The notes beneath the pieces were generated by a model. It saw only the letters and a list, made by a program, of their open reading frames with translations. It did not search any database and had not been told where the DNA came from. Shown one piece after another: positions 54,704-63,300 of a stretch of 64,000 nucleotides of DNA. The position numbers were made by a program, and so were the translations under genes. How positions within the stretch are numbered: the first letter of the stretch is position 1; every line of letters starts with the position of its first letter. The stretch spans positions 45,928 to 109,927 of the forward strand of contig JACRAU010000019.1 in NCBI GenBank assembly GCA_016234655.1. The letters are read 5' to 3'. This stretch comes from Betaproteobacteria bacterium. Lineage in GTDB: Bacteria; Pseudomonadota; Gammaproteobacteria; Burkholderiales; Thiobacillaceae.

Positions 54704-56269
54704 GTGAGCCAGGTCATACAGGTACTAGATGCCCAGTTGAAGCCGATAGTGGTTGGGAAAAGAAATACAGCGTATCCAGCCGCCAAGCACTATTCGAAAA
54801 AGATTCTGCTGGTTTGGCCGGGAAAGTTTGGGGCATTCGACCCGGATTTTCCAAATTCTTGCTTCTATCTTGCAAAGGCATTGATGGACGACGGTTGGGA
54901 ACCGAGCATCCTCGACATGCAAATCGAAGATTACAAAAAAATAGACTATTCGCAATATCTTTTTGTCGGCATATCTTCAATGTCCGGCCCTCAACTGGGC
55001 CATGCGCGAACTATATCGAGTTGGATAAGGGAAGTCGCGCCGGGTTGCCCCATCGTATATGGCGGCGATCATGTCAATACGGAGGATGAGAGTACCGTCA
55101 GATCGAAGTTCGCCGACTATGCGATTCGAGGCGAAGGCGAGATAGCTATCGTGCAGTTAGCCAACTCCTTATATGAGTGGGATGACATCGGCATAGTGAA
55201 TGGCTTGACCGCTGTCGAAAACGGTAACTTAATTCGAAACGAAAAAGGCGACTTTGTCGATTTTGGCAAGGTGAATCACCTGCCGTATTATCTGGTAGAC
55301 ATAAAAAAATACCCCGGTATAACGGACAAATTTCCATATTTATCGAGTAAAGGCTGTCCCTTCACTTGCGCTTTTTGCACATGGAAGGGCAACCGGAAGA
55401 TGCGAATCAAATCGCCCGAAGTGGTGATTGAGGAGATCGAGCACATCGTAAAGAACTACGGCCCGAAGACCATCACCTTCATCGATGGCCTATTTTATGT
55501 TCAAGTAAAAAGGGTCAAGGAGATCGCCCGGCTGGCCGTGGAAAGAAAGCTGGATGTGTCGTTTTATTCGATGTGCAGAGTGGATTTGTTCGAGAAGGTC
55601 GATGATGAAATGCTGCGGCTTCTTAAGGCGGCGCATTTCGATGAGATCGCCTTCGGCGGTGAGAGCGGATCCGATTTGCAACTGAAGCTAATGTCCAAAA
55701 ACACCACGGCCAAGCAATTGCTGAAAAGCGCCGAGCGTACCCGTGACTTCGGCATCATGCCGACCTATTCTTTCTTGCTTGGCCTTCCGGGGGAACTGGA
55801 TGAACATGTGCCCTTGAGCTTGAAAATAATAGATGAGCTGAAGAAACTCAATCCCGTGGCGCGTTGCAATATCATGGCGATATTCGATCCCTATCCAGGC
55901 GCCGATTATACGGACCAGTTGATTGCCGAGAAGCAATATGAGCAGCCAACAACCTTCGAGGAATGGTGCGATTCTAAATGGCTGGAATTGGGTGCCAAGA
56001 GGTGGATACCCAAAGCCAAAGGCAAGGATTATTTAACCCTACAGGCTCTGGTCAGATATTTTTACGTCTGGGATACGCTGAATCTCTGGCCGTGGGAAAT
56101 CAAGGTTGCGAGACATAATGGTTCAAGGTTGTTCGCTATCGTTTCGTACGTTGCACATGGGCTGCTGTGGCCTATCGCAAAAATGCGCTGGAAGTTTGGT
56201 TTCTTCAAGTTCGGTTTTGAGATAAATGGTTGGCGTAAGCTGACTGTCATGATGCGTGGCCATGATTAA
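54704..56269 (+). CDS. B12-binding-domain radical SAM protein
   Basis: KKILLVWPGKFGAFDPDFPNSCFYLAKAL...VGISSMSGPQLGHARTIS...CPIVYGGDHVNTE; CPFTCAFCTWKG (CxxxCxxC). Confidence 0.9.
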   Translation: MSQVIQVLDAQLKPIVVGKRNTAYPAAKHYSKKILLVWPGKFGAFDPDFPNSCFYLAKALMDDGWEPSILDMQIEDYKKIDYSQYLFVGISSMSGPQLGHARTISSWIREVAPGCPIVYGGDHVNTEDESTVRSKFADYAIRGEGEIAIVQLANSLYEWDDIGIVNGLTAVENGNLIRNEKGDFVDFGKVNHLPYYLVDIKKYPGITDKFPYLSSKGCPFTCAFCTWKGNRKMRIKSPEVVIEEIEHIVKNYGPKTITFIDGLFYVQVKRVKEIARLAVERKLDVSFYSMCRVDLFEKVDDEMLRLLKAAHFDEIAFGGESGSDLQLKLMSKNTTAKQLLKSAERTRDFGIMPTYSFLLGLPGELDEHVPLSLKIIDELKKLNPVARCNIMAIFDPYPGADYTDQLIAEKQYEQPTTFEEWCDSKWLELGAKRWIPKAKGKDYLTLQALVRYFYVWDTLNLWPWEIKVARHNGSRLFAIVSYVAHGLLWPIAKMRWKFGFFKFGFEINGWRKLTVMMRGHD

Positions 56270-56389
56270 CGGGATATATAGAACGTACCTAGATCCGCAT
56301 GGTATGAGGGCTTACTCGTGACCAGCTTGTGCGTCATTCGAGGCGCATTGTTTGCATTCTGATTGTTTCGTCTGACGGCGTGACGCTTT

Positions 56390-57784
56390 ATGCGCAAGTG
56401 TATTGAACTGCCATTGTTGGGTAAGGTGCTGCTCGCGAGTATGAAGCATTTGAAAATGCTGTTCCTTCTTCTGGCCGCATTCGTGGTCATTTTCACCGGT
56501 CTGAACGGCTGGAAAGACGGGCAAGGGCCAGGCGATGATCCGGCCTATGTCCAGAGCGCATACGACTATTGGCACAAGGGGGCCCATCCGGGGGCCATCA
56601 CTTGGAGCCCAGGCTATGTGGCCTTGATGAGCCCTGTTGTAGGGATATTGGGCAAGGAAACAGGCTATAAGGTATGGCGCTTTGCCGTGTTGTTTGGCGT
56701 CAGTATGCTGATCTATGTTGCGTTCCAGCGCATGTTTGGCAGCGCCTGGGTCGGGTTCGTCATGGCGCTCTATTCACAAATGCTGATGCAGCCGTATGCC
56801 TCTCCATCGCTGCAGGCATTGCTTGGCCTTTTGTATTTGGCCTGTCTTGTCTTGCTGGTTGGCAAGGAACGCTATCTGGGCTTTGTCTTTGCCATCCTCT
56901 TGAATAGCGTTTTTGTATCGGGGGCGGCAGCGACGGTACTGTTCGCCTTCGGTGTGTTCTGCCTGATCTTTTATCCGAGGTGGCTCTTTTCGCTGCGCTT
57001 CTTTGCCCAATTCGCCGTTGGTGTGGCGCTGTTTACTGTTGTGCTGCAGCATTTCGAATACGATATCAGTAAATATCCCACCGCTACAGCCCAGCGTGGC
57101 CGCGCTGGGCTTTATCATCAATTGTCACTGTATATCCTCGCGAGTGGCAGGTCGACGCCTTATCTCCTCCCGGGGGAGGATGATCCTAAGCTGCATCCGG
57201 TTGATGAATATCATCGGCACCTGAATGCAATCGAGCGCTACTACTTGGATAAATTCGGTCAAACTGAGGGCGAGTTACGTGACAAGAGCCAGGATGCACG
57301 CTGGCCAGCCGTTCTGCTTGATTGGCCTTGGCTGATCGAAAAGGATCCGGAGCTGATGCGAGGGTATGCCCGTGAGGTGGTGCGGACGCTTGTTGAGGAC
57401 AGTGCGTTGACGGCATTTGAGGCAGTTAGACCCTACGACAGGGGGCCCAGTTGGAAGCGTCTGTTGAGGAACCTGGTGGTCATGGCTACTGTTGTGGCAA
57501 TCACCCTGTTGCCCTTGCTTAGGCTACGTGACGGAAAGCCGAAGCTGCTTGAGCGTGTCTCGTTGCCATCTAGGTTGCAAGCCCTGTTTGCCTTGTCTTG
57601 TTTTTCGACATTGATCCCGCTTATCCTGGTCAAGCCGCTGCCGATATATTTCCCGCCTCTGATCCCGGTGTATTTGCTTATCCTAGCGGTAGTAAGCGTA
57701 GTGATCGCGAAGGCCTTGGGGCGATTACCAAAGCGTCCCATGCAGCTACGCAGGAAAGTCATTGGTGATGAGGTGGATGTATGA
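56390..57784 (+). CDS. Polytopic membrane protein, GT-C-like (paralogue 1)
   Basis: GPGDDPAYVQSAYDYWHKGAHPGAITWSPGYVALMSPVVGILGKETGYKVWRF; multi-TM; paralogous to the next gene. Confidence 0.75.
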   Translation: MRKCIELPLLGKVLLASMKHLKMLFLLLAAFVVIFTGLNGWKDGQGPGDDPAYVQSAYDYWHKGAHPGAITWSPGYVALMSPVVGILGKETGYKVWRFAVLFGVSMLIYVAFQRMFGSAWVGFVMALYSQMLMQPYASPSLQALLGLLYLACLVLLVGKERYLGFVFAILLNSVFVSGAAATVLFAFGVFCLIFYPRWLFSLRFFAQFAVGVALFTVVLQHFEYDISKYPTATAQRGRAGLYHQLSLYILASGRSTPYLLPGEDDPKLHPVDEYHRHLNAIERYYLDKFGQTEGELRDKSQDARWPAVLLDWPWLIEKDPELMRGYAREVVRTLVEDSALTAFEAVRPYDRGPSWKRLLRNLVVMATVVAITLLPLLRLRDGKPKLLERVSLPSRLQALFALSCFSTLIPLILVKPLPIYFPPLIPVYLLILAVVSVVIAKALGRLPKRPMQLRRKVIGDEVDV

Positions 57785-57864
57785 ACAAAGTATGGGTTCT
57801 TTCGCGCCCGGCACGCGGGGGCTCCGCCGGCAAACCACCGCGGCTCTTATAAAGATAGGGCCCT

Positions 57865-59238
57865 ATGCCAAGCTTCACTAATTCAGCTGGCGGCGTGCTT
57901 GCGACGGACGGCATGAAGCACATCTATATCGTATTTTTGCTGCTGGCGGCACTTGCCATAAACTATACCCACCGTGGTGGCTGGGAAGATGTGCGGCCGC
58001 CAGGTGACGACCCGACCTACGTCGAGAGTGCTTATGACTATTGGCACAAGGGGGCCCATCCGGGGGCCATCACTTGGAGCCCGGTCTATGTCCAGATGAT
58101 GAGTCCATTCGTCGGAATGCTAGGCAAAAAAACCGGCTATCAAGTGTGGCGCTTCGCCATCTTCGCCGGCGTTACTTTGATGGCCTACGCAGCGCTCACG
58201 CAGATGTTTGGCACTGTATGGTTTGGTGCCGCCCTGGCGCTGTTCTCGCAGTTATTCTTGCTGCCTTATCTCGCACCATTTCTGCAAACTGTGATTTGCC
58301 TGCTGTATTTGCTGTGCCTTTATTTGCTGGCCTATCAGACAAGATTTATCGGGTTGGTTTTCGGCCTGTTGTTGAACGGCATCTTCATCTCGGGCGCGTT
58401 GGGCTTCGTGCTGCTTTCCTTTGCTACCTTGTGCTTGATCTTTATCCCCAGGATGGTTATGGATAGGCGGTTTTGGTTCCAGGTAATGGCGGGGCTGATA
58501 TGTTTTGTTGCGGTCCTGCATAATTTCTCCTACGACATCAGCCGATACTCTGAAGAAGCCGCACAGCGCGGGCGCGCTGGGCTATATCACCAGCTCTCGT
58601 TATACATCGTCAGTAGCGGTAGATCTGAGCCTTATCTCGCACCGGATGAAGCCGACCCCCGGCAATATTACTCGACCGAGTATGAGCGTCATTTGAAGGC
58701 TATCGATAGGTACTACTTGGCGAAATTCGGAGAAACCGAGAATGAGTTGAGGGCAACCAGGCATGATGCCCGCTGGCCGCTTTTTCTGCTTGATTGGCCA
58801 TGGATGATGGAAAGGGATCCGGAATTGATGCGAGGGTATATCGTAGACGACCTCAGAGCCCTAAGGGACAGCCTGCTAGGGTCGTTTCAGACGATCAACC
58901 CATTTAGCGCATATCGACTCGACGACTACAAGGTCACGGACCGGGCATCTTTTGTGAGTCGGGCTGTTTTCAATATTGGCTCTGTGGCATTGCTACTGTT
59001 TATCCTAATCCTGCCATATCTCGCCGGGCACCTCCGAACTAAGCTAGTTCAGCTACCAGGGCAGCCGTCCCGCATACAGGCCTTGTTTCTGCTATCCACC
59101 TTGGCCGCGCTCGTGCCGCTCATGCTGGTCAAGCCACTGCCAATCTATTTTCCGCCGTTTACTCCGGCCTATCTCGTAGGCTTGGGGGTGTTGGGACGCT
59201 TAGTGCTCTTGAGCTTGCCGAGGGTGCGGCCGGCTTGA
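57865..59238 (+). CDS. Polytopic membrane protein, GT-C-like (paralogue 2)
   Basis: RPPGDDPTYVESAYDYWHKGAHPGAITWSPVYVQMMSPFVGMLGKKTGYQVWRF; LVKPLPIYFPPFTPAYLV, also near-identical in paralogue 1. Confidence 0.78.
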   Translation: MPSFTNSAGGVLATDGMKHIYIVFLLLAALAINYTHRGGWEDVRPPGDDPTYVESAYDYWHKGAHPGAITWSPVYVQMMSPFVGMLGKKTGYQVWRFAIFAGVTLMAYAALTQMFGTVWFGAALALFSQLFLLPYLAPFLQTVICLLYLLCLYLLAYQTRFIGLVFGLLLNGIFISGALGFVLLSFATLCLIFIPRMVMDRRFWFQVMAGLICFVAVLHNFSYDISRYSEEAAQRGRAGLYHQLSLYIVSSGRSEPYLAPDEADPRQYYSTEYERHLKAIDRYYLAKFGETENELRATRHDARWPLFLLDWPWMMERDPELMRGYIVDDLRALRDSLLGSFQTINPFSAYRLDDYKVTDRASFVSRAVFNIGSVALLLFILILPYLAGHLRTKLVQLPGQPSRIQALFLLSTLAALVPLMLVKPLPIYFPPFTPAYLVGLGVLGRLVLLSLPRVRPA

Positions 59239-60027
59239 CGCGGCGGTTTTGGCTTGGGCGGTGCGCACCGCTTTGAGCCATCTGTCCTTGCAGGACCAGA
59301 GAGCAAAATATCCAAGTATCGTACGCAAGATTTTCATCTTGCTTTTCCCCTTACGCAATGACGAGTCGAGCTGCATGGCTACCTCGGAAATGGTGAGGTT
59401 GAGCATGGTCATCTTCATGGTCATTTCGACCATGCTCTCGAAGCCGCGGCGCTCGACAATGCCCGGACCAAAGATAGCTTGTAGACGGCGTAAAGGGGAT
59501 GCCCGATACAGCCGGAAGAATGAGCTGACGGTAAGGATACCTTGGACGTTAAGCATGTCCTTTACTACCAGATTGGCGGCGCTGCTGAGGAAACGCCTAA
59601 GCAATGTGGTTTGCGTCAAGCCGCCACCGTACATGTAGGGGCTGGCGAATATCGCATCGAAGCCTTCTTCGGCGCGCCGCAGCATTTGGCGGATAAGGCC
59701 ATGGCGCGAGGTGTTGTCACCCTCCATCGTGATGACCCAGTCATCGGCGTCCATCACTTTCGAGAGATGGTTGAACGCGGTGGCAAAGGCGGTACCCGGC
59801 CCTAGGTTGCTGCCATGCGAGAGAACCTCTAGCGTCAGTCCGCTTGCTAGTTGGCGGGCGATTTCAGGCGTGCCGTCGTTACTGCCATCATCGACGATGA
59901 TGAACCCCAAGTTGAATTTATCCTTGAGCTGCAGCTCGATTTCCCTAAAACCCGAGAACAATTGGGGCAGATTCGGCGCCTCGTTGAAGGCCGGGACGAC
60001 GATGAACAGCCGAGGGGCCGCTGGCAT
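59200..60027 (-). CDS. GT2 glycosyltransferase (polyprenyl-phosphate sugar synthase-like)
   Basis: LFIVVPAFNEAPNLPQLFSGF...FIIVDDGSNDGTPEIARQLA; WVITMEGDNTSRHGLI; start overlaps the epimerase stop (TGATG). Confidence 0.9.
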   Translation of the reverse strand: MPAAPRLFIVVPAFNEAPNLPQLFSGFREIELQLKDKFNLGFIIVDDGSNDGTPEIARQLASGLTLEVLSHGSNLGPGTAFATAFNHLSKVMDADDWVITMEGDNTSRHGLIRQMLRRAEEGFDAIFASPYMYGGGLTQTTLLRRFLSSAANLVVKDMLNVQGILTVSSFFRLYRASPLRRLQAIFGPGIVERRGFESMVEMTMKMTMLNLTISEVAMQLDSSLRKGKSKMKILRTILGYFALWSCKDRWLKAVRTAQAKTAASSRPHPRQAQEH

Positions 60028-61034
60028 CAGCGCAGCCATTGCGGCACGAATGGGGTCGGCACGCCAAGATCGTGGCGGCGTTGAACTTGCCATGCGATGG
60101 TCTGCCGCAAGCCATCCTCGAGATCGACGCTCGGCTCGAAGCCCAGAATCGACCGAGCGCGAGAGATGTCCGGTATTCGTCGCATGACGTCCTCGTACTT
60201 GCCGAAGGTCTCATACGGGATAAGCTTGATCTTGGCCGGCTCGTCGCCACGGACGAGTTGCCAGATAAGCAGGGCCAGGTCGCGGATATTGATTTCGTAG
60301 GTATTGCCAATGTTGAAAACGAGATTGTTCGCCTCTTGCCGCTCGATGATCCTGACGATGCCATCCACATGATCGCTCACGTAGGTGAACGACCTGGTTT
60401 GCAAGCCATCGCCATGCACCTCGATTTCCTCATTGTCGAGGGCCTTGTTGATGAAGACCGATTGCGGGCCGCCCCACCAGGTGAGGTTCTGGTTCGGGCC
60501 ATAGCCGCCAAAAAAGCGCATGGCGGTGACCGGAATGCCATAGCGCTGGTGATAGGCGAACAGCAGTTGCTCCTCGAACATCTTGGAGATGGCATAGGCC
60601 CAGCGGCGCACGTCCGGGTTGCCGATGACGAGATTGGAGTTCTCGTGGAAGGGAACTTCCGGGTTCTTGCCGTAGACGTCGGAGGTCGAGGCGGCGATCA
60701 CCCGCGCATTCTGGTCGATGGCGGCCTTGAGTACGTTCTCAGAGCCAAGCGAATTGATCAGCAGGGTATCCAGTGCATCGGAATAACGCGGGATCTTGTA
60801 CGCGGCCAAGTGGACCATGTTCTTACAGCCCTCGGCGCACTTTCGGAGCTTTTCCTCGTCGCGGATATCGATGTAATGAATTTCGAAATTCGGGTTGTCG
60901 ACGAGAGGGGCGAGGTTCAGCTTGTCGCCTTGGGACATGTTGTCGACGCCGGCAACTTTGTAACCACGGTTCAAAAGTTCTTGGGCGAGATTGGAGCCGA
61001 TAAATCCGGCAACGCCGGTAATGAGGATTTTCAT
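60027..61034 (-). CDS. NAD-dependent epimerase/dehydratase (extended SDR)
   Basis: MKILITGVAGFIGSNLAQELLNRGYKVAGVDN; AASTSDVYG; YAISKMFEEQLLFAY (YxxxK); RFFGGYGPNQNLTWWGG. Confidence 0.93.
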   Translation of the reverse strand: MKILITGVAGFIGSNLAQELLNRGYKVAGVDNMSQGDKLNLAPLVDNPNFEIHYIDIRDEEKLRKCAEGCKNMVHLAAYKIPRYSDALDTLLINSLGSENVLKAAIDQNARVIAASTSDVYGKNPEVPFHENSNLVIGNPDVRRWAYAISKMFEEQLLFAYHQRYGIPVTAMRFFGGYGPNQNLTWWGGPQSVFINKALDNEEIEVHGDGLQTRSFTYVSDHVDGIVRIIERQEANNLVFNIGNTYEINIRDLALLIWQLVRGDEPAKIKLIPYETFGKYEDVMRRIPDISRARSILGFEPSVDLEDGLRQTIAWQVQRRHDLGVPTPFVPQWLR

Positions 61035-61096
61035 GGTTTATATGGACAGGCCGTAAGAATCAATGCGTCCGCATATTATATCCGCTGCCGTGCCAC

Positions 61097-62122
61097 TTAC
61101 TGCGGTGGATTAGGCATTTCGGAGTTTGCTGTGACATCGGCTTCATCGAAGCGTATTACGCGGTGTGCCTTGATGAATGAATGTATGAGCACAATCAAAC
61201 CGAGCAGGGCAGGTGCACTGAAAAATATCCGTGCGAGCAGAAAAGTATTGCCGCCTTGCGTGCCGCCTACCAGGGCGAAGAGTGACTGGAAGCCCTGCTC
61301 GCCGATGCCTAGGCCACCAGGCGAGAGGGGAATCATGTTCACGAGTAGTCCAAATGGAGCCAAGCCTGTTACCTGCCAGAAACTGGTGCCTGATTTAAGC
61401 AGGTCGGCGAAGAGAAAGATCAATACGATGGCACTGAGGTGGATGCCAATGCTAAGGGTTATCGTTGATAACAGCATCGGCCGCGGGAGCGAGCGTATGT
61501 CCATGTTGGCTAGTAGCGAGGCTAGGCGGGAAAGCCAGGGCGCCGAATAGCCCATAATGGTCACCGGCCTGTGCTTAGACTCGGCTTGGCACAGGCGCAT
61601 ATATATCAGGCCACCAGTGACAAAGCCCAGCCAGCCGGCCACGAGGAACAGTTTCCCAAGGCCCAAGGTGTTTGCAATGAGCGTGCTTGCGATGAGGCCG
61701 ATTAGTATCATCACGATGCTGCCAATGACGCGGTCCGTGAGCAATGCACCCAGCAAGGCGGATTTAGAGGCGCCGCGTGCGGTATCGCAGTGCCAGAAAT
61801 AATAAGCGCGGGCGACGTCGCCGGAGATGCCGCCTGGGAGGAAAATCGAGAAAAATATTCCGACGGCGTTGTAGGCGATGCAGCGCCAGAGGCTGACATG
61901 GATGCCGGCGGTTCTCAGCAATATGCGAACACGCCAGCCGGCAAGAATGAACTGCAGCGCTGCGAGGATCAGCGCCGTGGCCGCAACGCGTAAATTGATG
62001 GCTTTAACCACTGTGAGATCGATGTTGTCGGTGCGGATCAGCCAAAAAACGATTATGCAGCCGAGGAAGTAGCGGGCCAGCAAGGATGGCCAGCGAGCCG
62101 ATTTTGTATTTGAGGTTGCCAA
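61097..62122 (-). CDS. Lysylphosphatidylglycerol synthase TM region family (AglD/YbhN-like flippase)
   Basis: Multi-TM; FFSIFLPGGISGDVARAYYFW; GLLVNMIPLSPGGLGIGEQGFQSLFALVGG. Start uncertain. Confidence 0.86.
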   Translation of the reverse strand: MATSNTKSARWPSLLARYFLGCIIVFWLIRTDNIDLTVVKAINLRVAATALILAALQFILAGWRVRILLRTAGIHVSLWRCIAYNAVGIFFSIFLPGGISGDVARAYYFWHCDTARGASKSALLGALLTDRVIGSIVMILIGLIASTLIANTLGLGKLFLVAGWLGFVTGGLIYMRLCQAESKHRPVTIMGYSAPWLSRLASLLANMDIRSLPRPMLLSTITLSIGIHLSAIVLIFLFADLLKSGTSFWQVTGLAPFGLLVNMIPLSPGGLGIGEQGFQSLFALVGGTQGGNTFLLARIFFSAPALLGLIVLIHSFIKAHRVIRFDEADVTANSEMPNPPQ

Positions 62123-62126
62123 CAGC

Positions 62127-63227
62127 TCAGCCTTCCTTCGCCAAATGGGCAAGAATTGCATCTGCGGCCATGCCGTTGCCATATGGTTGCCCCGAAAAAT
62201 CGGGCAGCCAGGTGCCAGCGTCTAATTCCGCTAGCGCCTGGCTGGCCAGGGGGTGTGATGAGCCGACCAGGCGGTTTGCCTGACAGGCGATAGTTTCAGT
62301 CCACTCTGTTTCGTCTCGCAGTGTGAGGCAGGGTGCCTTGAGAAAATAAGCCTCTTTCTGCAGGCCGCCGCTATCGGTAATCACTGCAGCGGTATTAGCA
62401 AGCAGTTCGATCATGGCAAAGTAAGATACAGGCGGGACGATGCGCACCGATCCCGCGAGTTCCAAATGATGATCAGCAATCGCTTGTTTTGTTCTAGGGT
62501 GCAGTGCCAGGACAACTGGTCGATCGGGGCTCGACAGCTCGTTCAACAGGCCAATGATTTGTCTGAGTTGTTCTACGCTGTCGGTATTCTCGGCGCGATG
62601 GACCGTCGCCAGTAGATACCGCTTGGGTTGCAGCCCGAGTCGATTGAGTGTCGCCTTCGGCAGCCGGTCGCGATAATGCAGGATGCCATCGTACATAACG
62701 TCGCCAACCGTATACACGCCATCGGTGATGCCCTCTCTTGCCAGATTCCCCGTGGCGGTGGTGGTGGGGCAGAATAGCCAGTCGGAAATGTGGTCGGTCA
62801 GTACCCGATTGATCTCCTCGGGCATCCTACGGTTGAAACTGCGTAGCCCGGCCTCGACGTGGGCGACGGGAATATGGAGCTTGGCGGCAGCGAGCGCTCC
62901 TGCAAGCGTGGAATTGGTGTCGCCATAAACGAGTACGCAGTCGGGGTGTCTATCGAGAAGTATCTGCTCGATCCCGGCCAGCATGCGACCGGTTTGCTCG
63001 CCATGGGAGCTGGAGCCTATGCCCAGGTTGTATTCGGGAGAGGGGATATCGAGGTCGCGAAAAAACACATCACTCATGTTCTCGTCATAGTGCTGCCCGG
63101 TATGGACGATGATCTCTTCGACGGACCCCTTATCTGGTCGGGTCGAATTCCACCGGCCAATCGCACGCGAAACCGTAGCGGCCTTGATGAACTGTGGACG
63201 GGCGCCAACGATGGTCAGAATTATCAT
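62127..63227 (-). CDS. wbpI: UDP-N-acetylglucosamine 2-epimerase family (WecB/WbpI-like)
   Basis: IILTIVGARPQFIKAATVSRAI; IIVHTGQHYDENMSDVFF; VLVYGDTNSTLAGALAAAKLHIPVAHVEAGLRSFNRRMPEEINRVLTDH; ITDSGGLQKEAYFLKAPCLTLRDETEW. Confidence 0.93.
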   Translation of the reverse strand: MIILTIVGARPQFIKAATVSRAIGRWNSTRPDKGSVEEIIVHTGQHYDENMSDVFFRDLDIPSPEYNLGIGSSSHGEQTGRMLAGIEQILLDRHPDCVLVYGDTNSTLAGALAAAKLHIPVAHVEAGLRSFNRRMPEEINRVLTDHISDWLFCPTTTATGNLAREGITDGVYTVGDVMYDGILHYRDRLPKATLNRLGLQPKRYLLATVHRAENTDSVEQLRQIIGLLNELSSPDRPVVLALHPRTKQAIADHHLELAGSVRIVPPVSYFAMIELLANTAAVITDSGGLQKEAYFLKAPCLTLRDETEWTETIACQANRLVGSSHPLASQALAELDAGTWLPDFSGQPYGNGMAADAILAHLAKEG

Positions 63228-63300
63228 AATTCGAAGCCTTCTTCACACCCTGCATAACAGGGCTGAATGCGGGGGATGTATGGCAAGCGGTGTGGTCGGC

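Noticed and set aside
54622-55089. 155-aa ORF overlapping the radical SAM gene
   Set aside because: Different frame over most of a well-supported B12-radical SAM CDS; no domain signature.
60039-61550. 503-aa plus-strand ORF
   Set aside because: Antisense shadow of the SDR epimerase and flippase-like genes.
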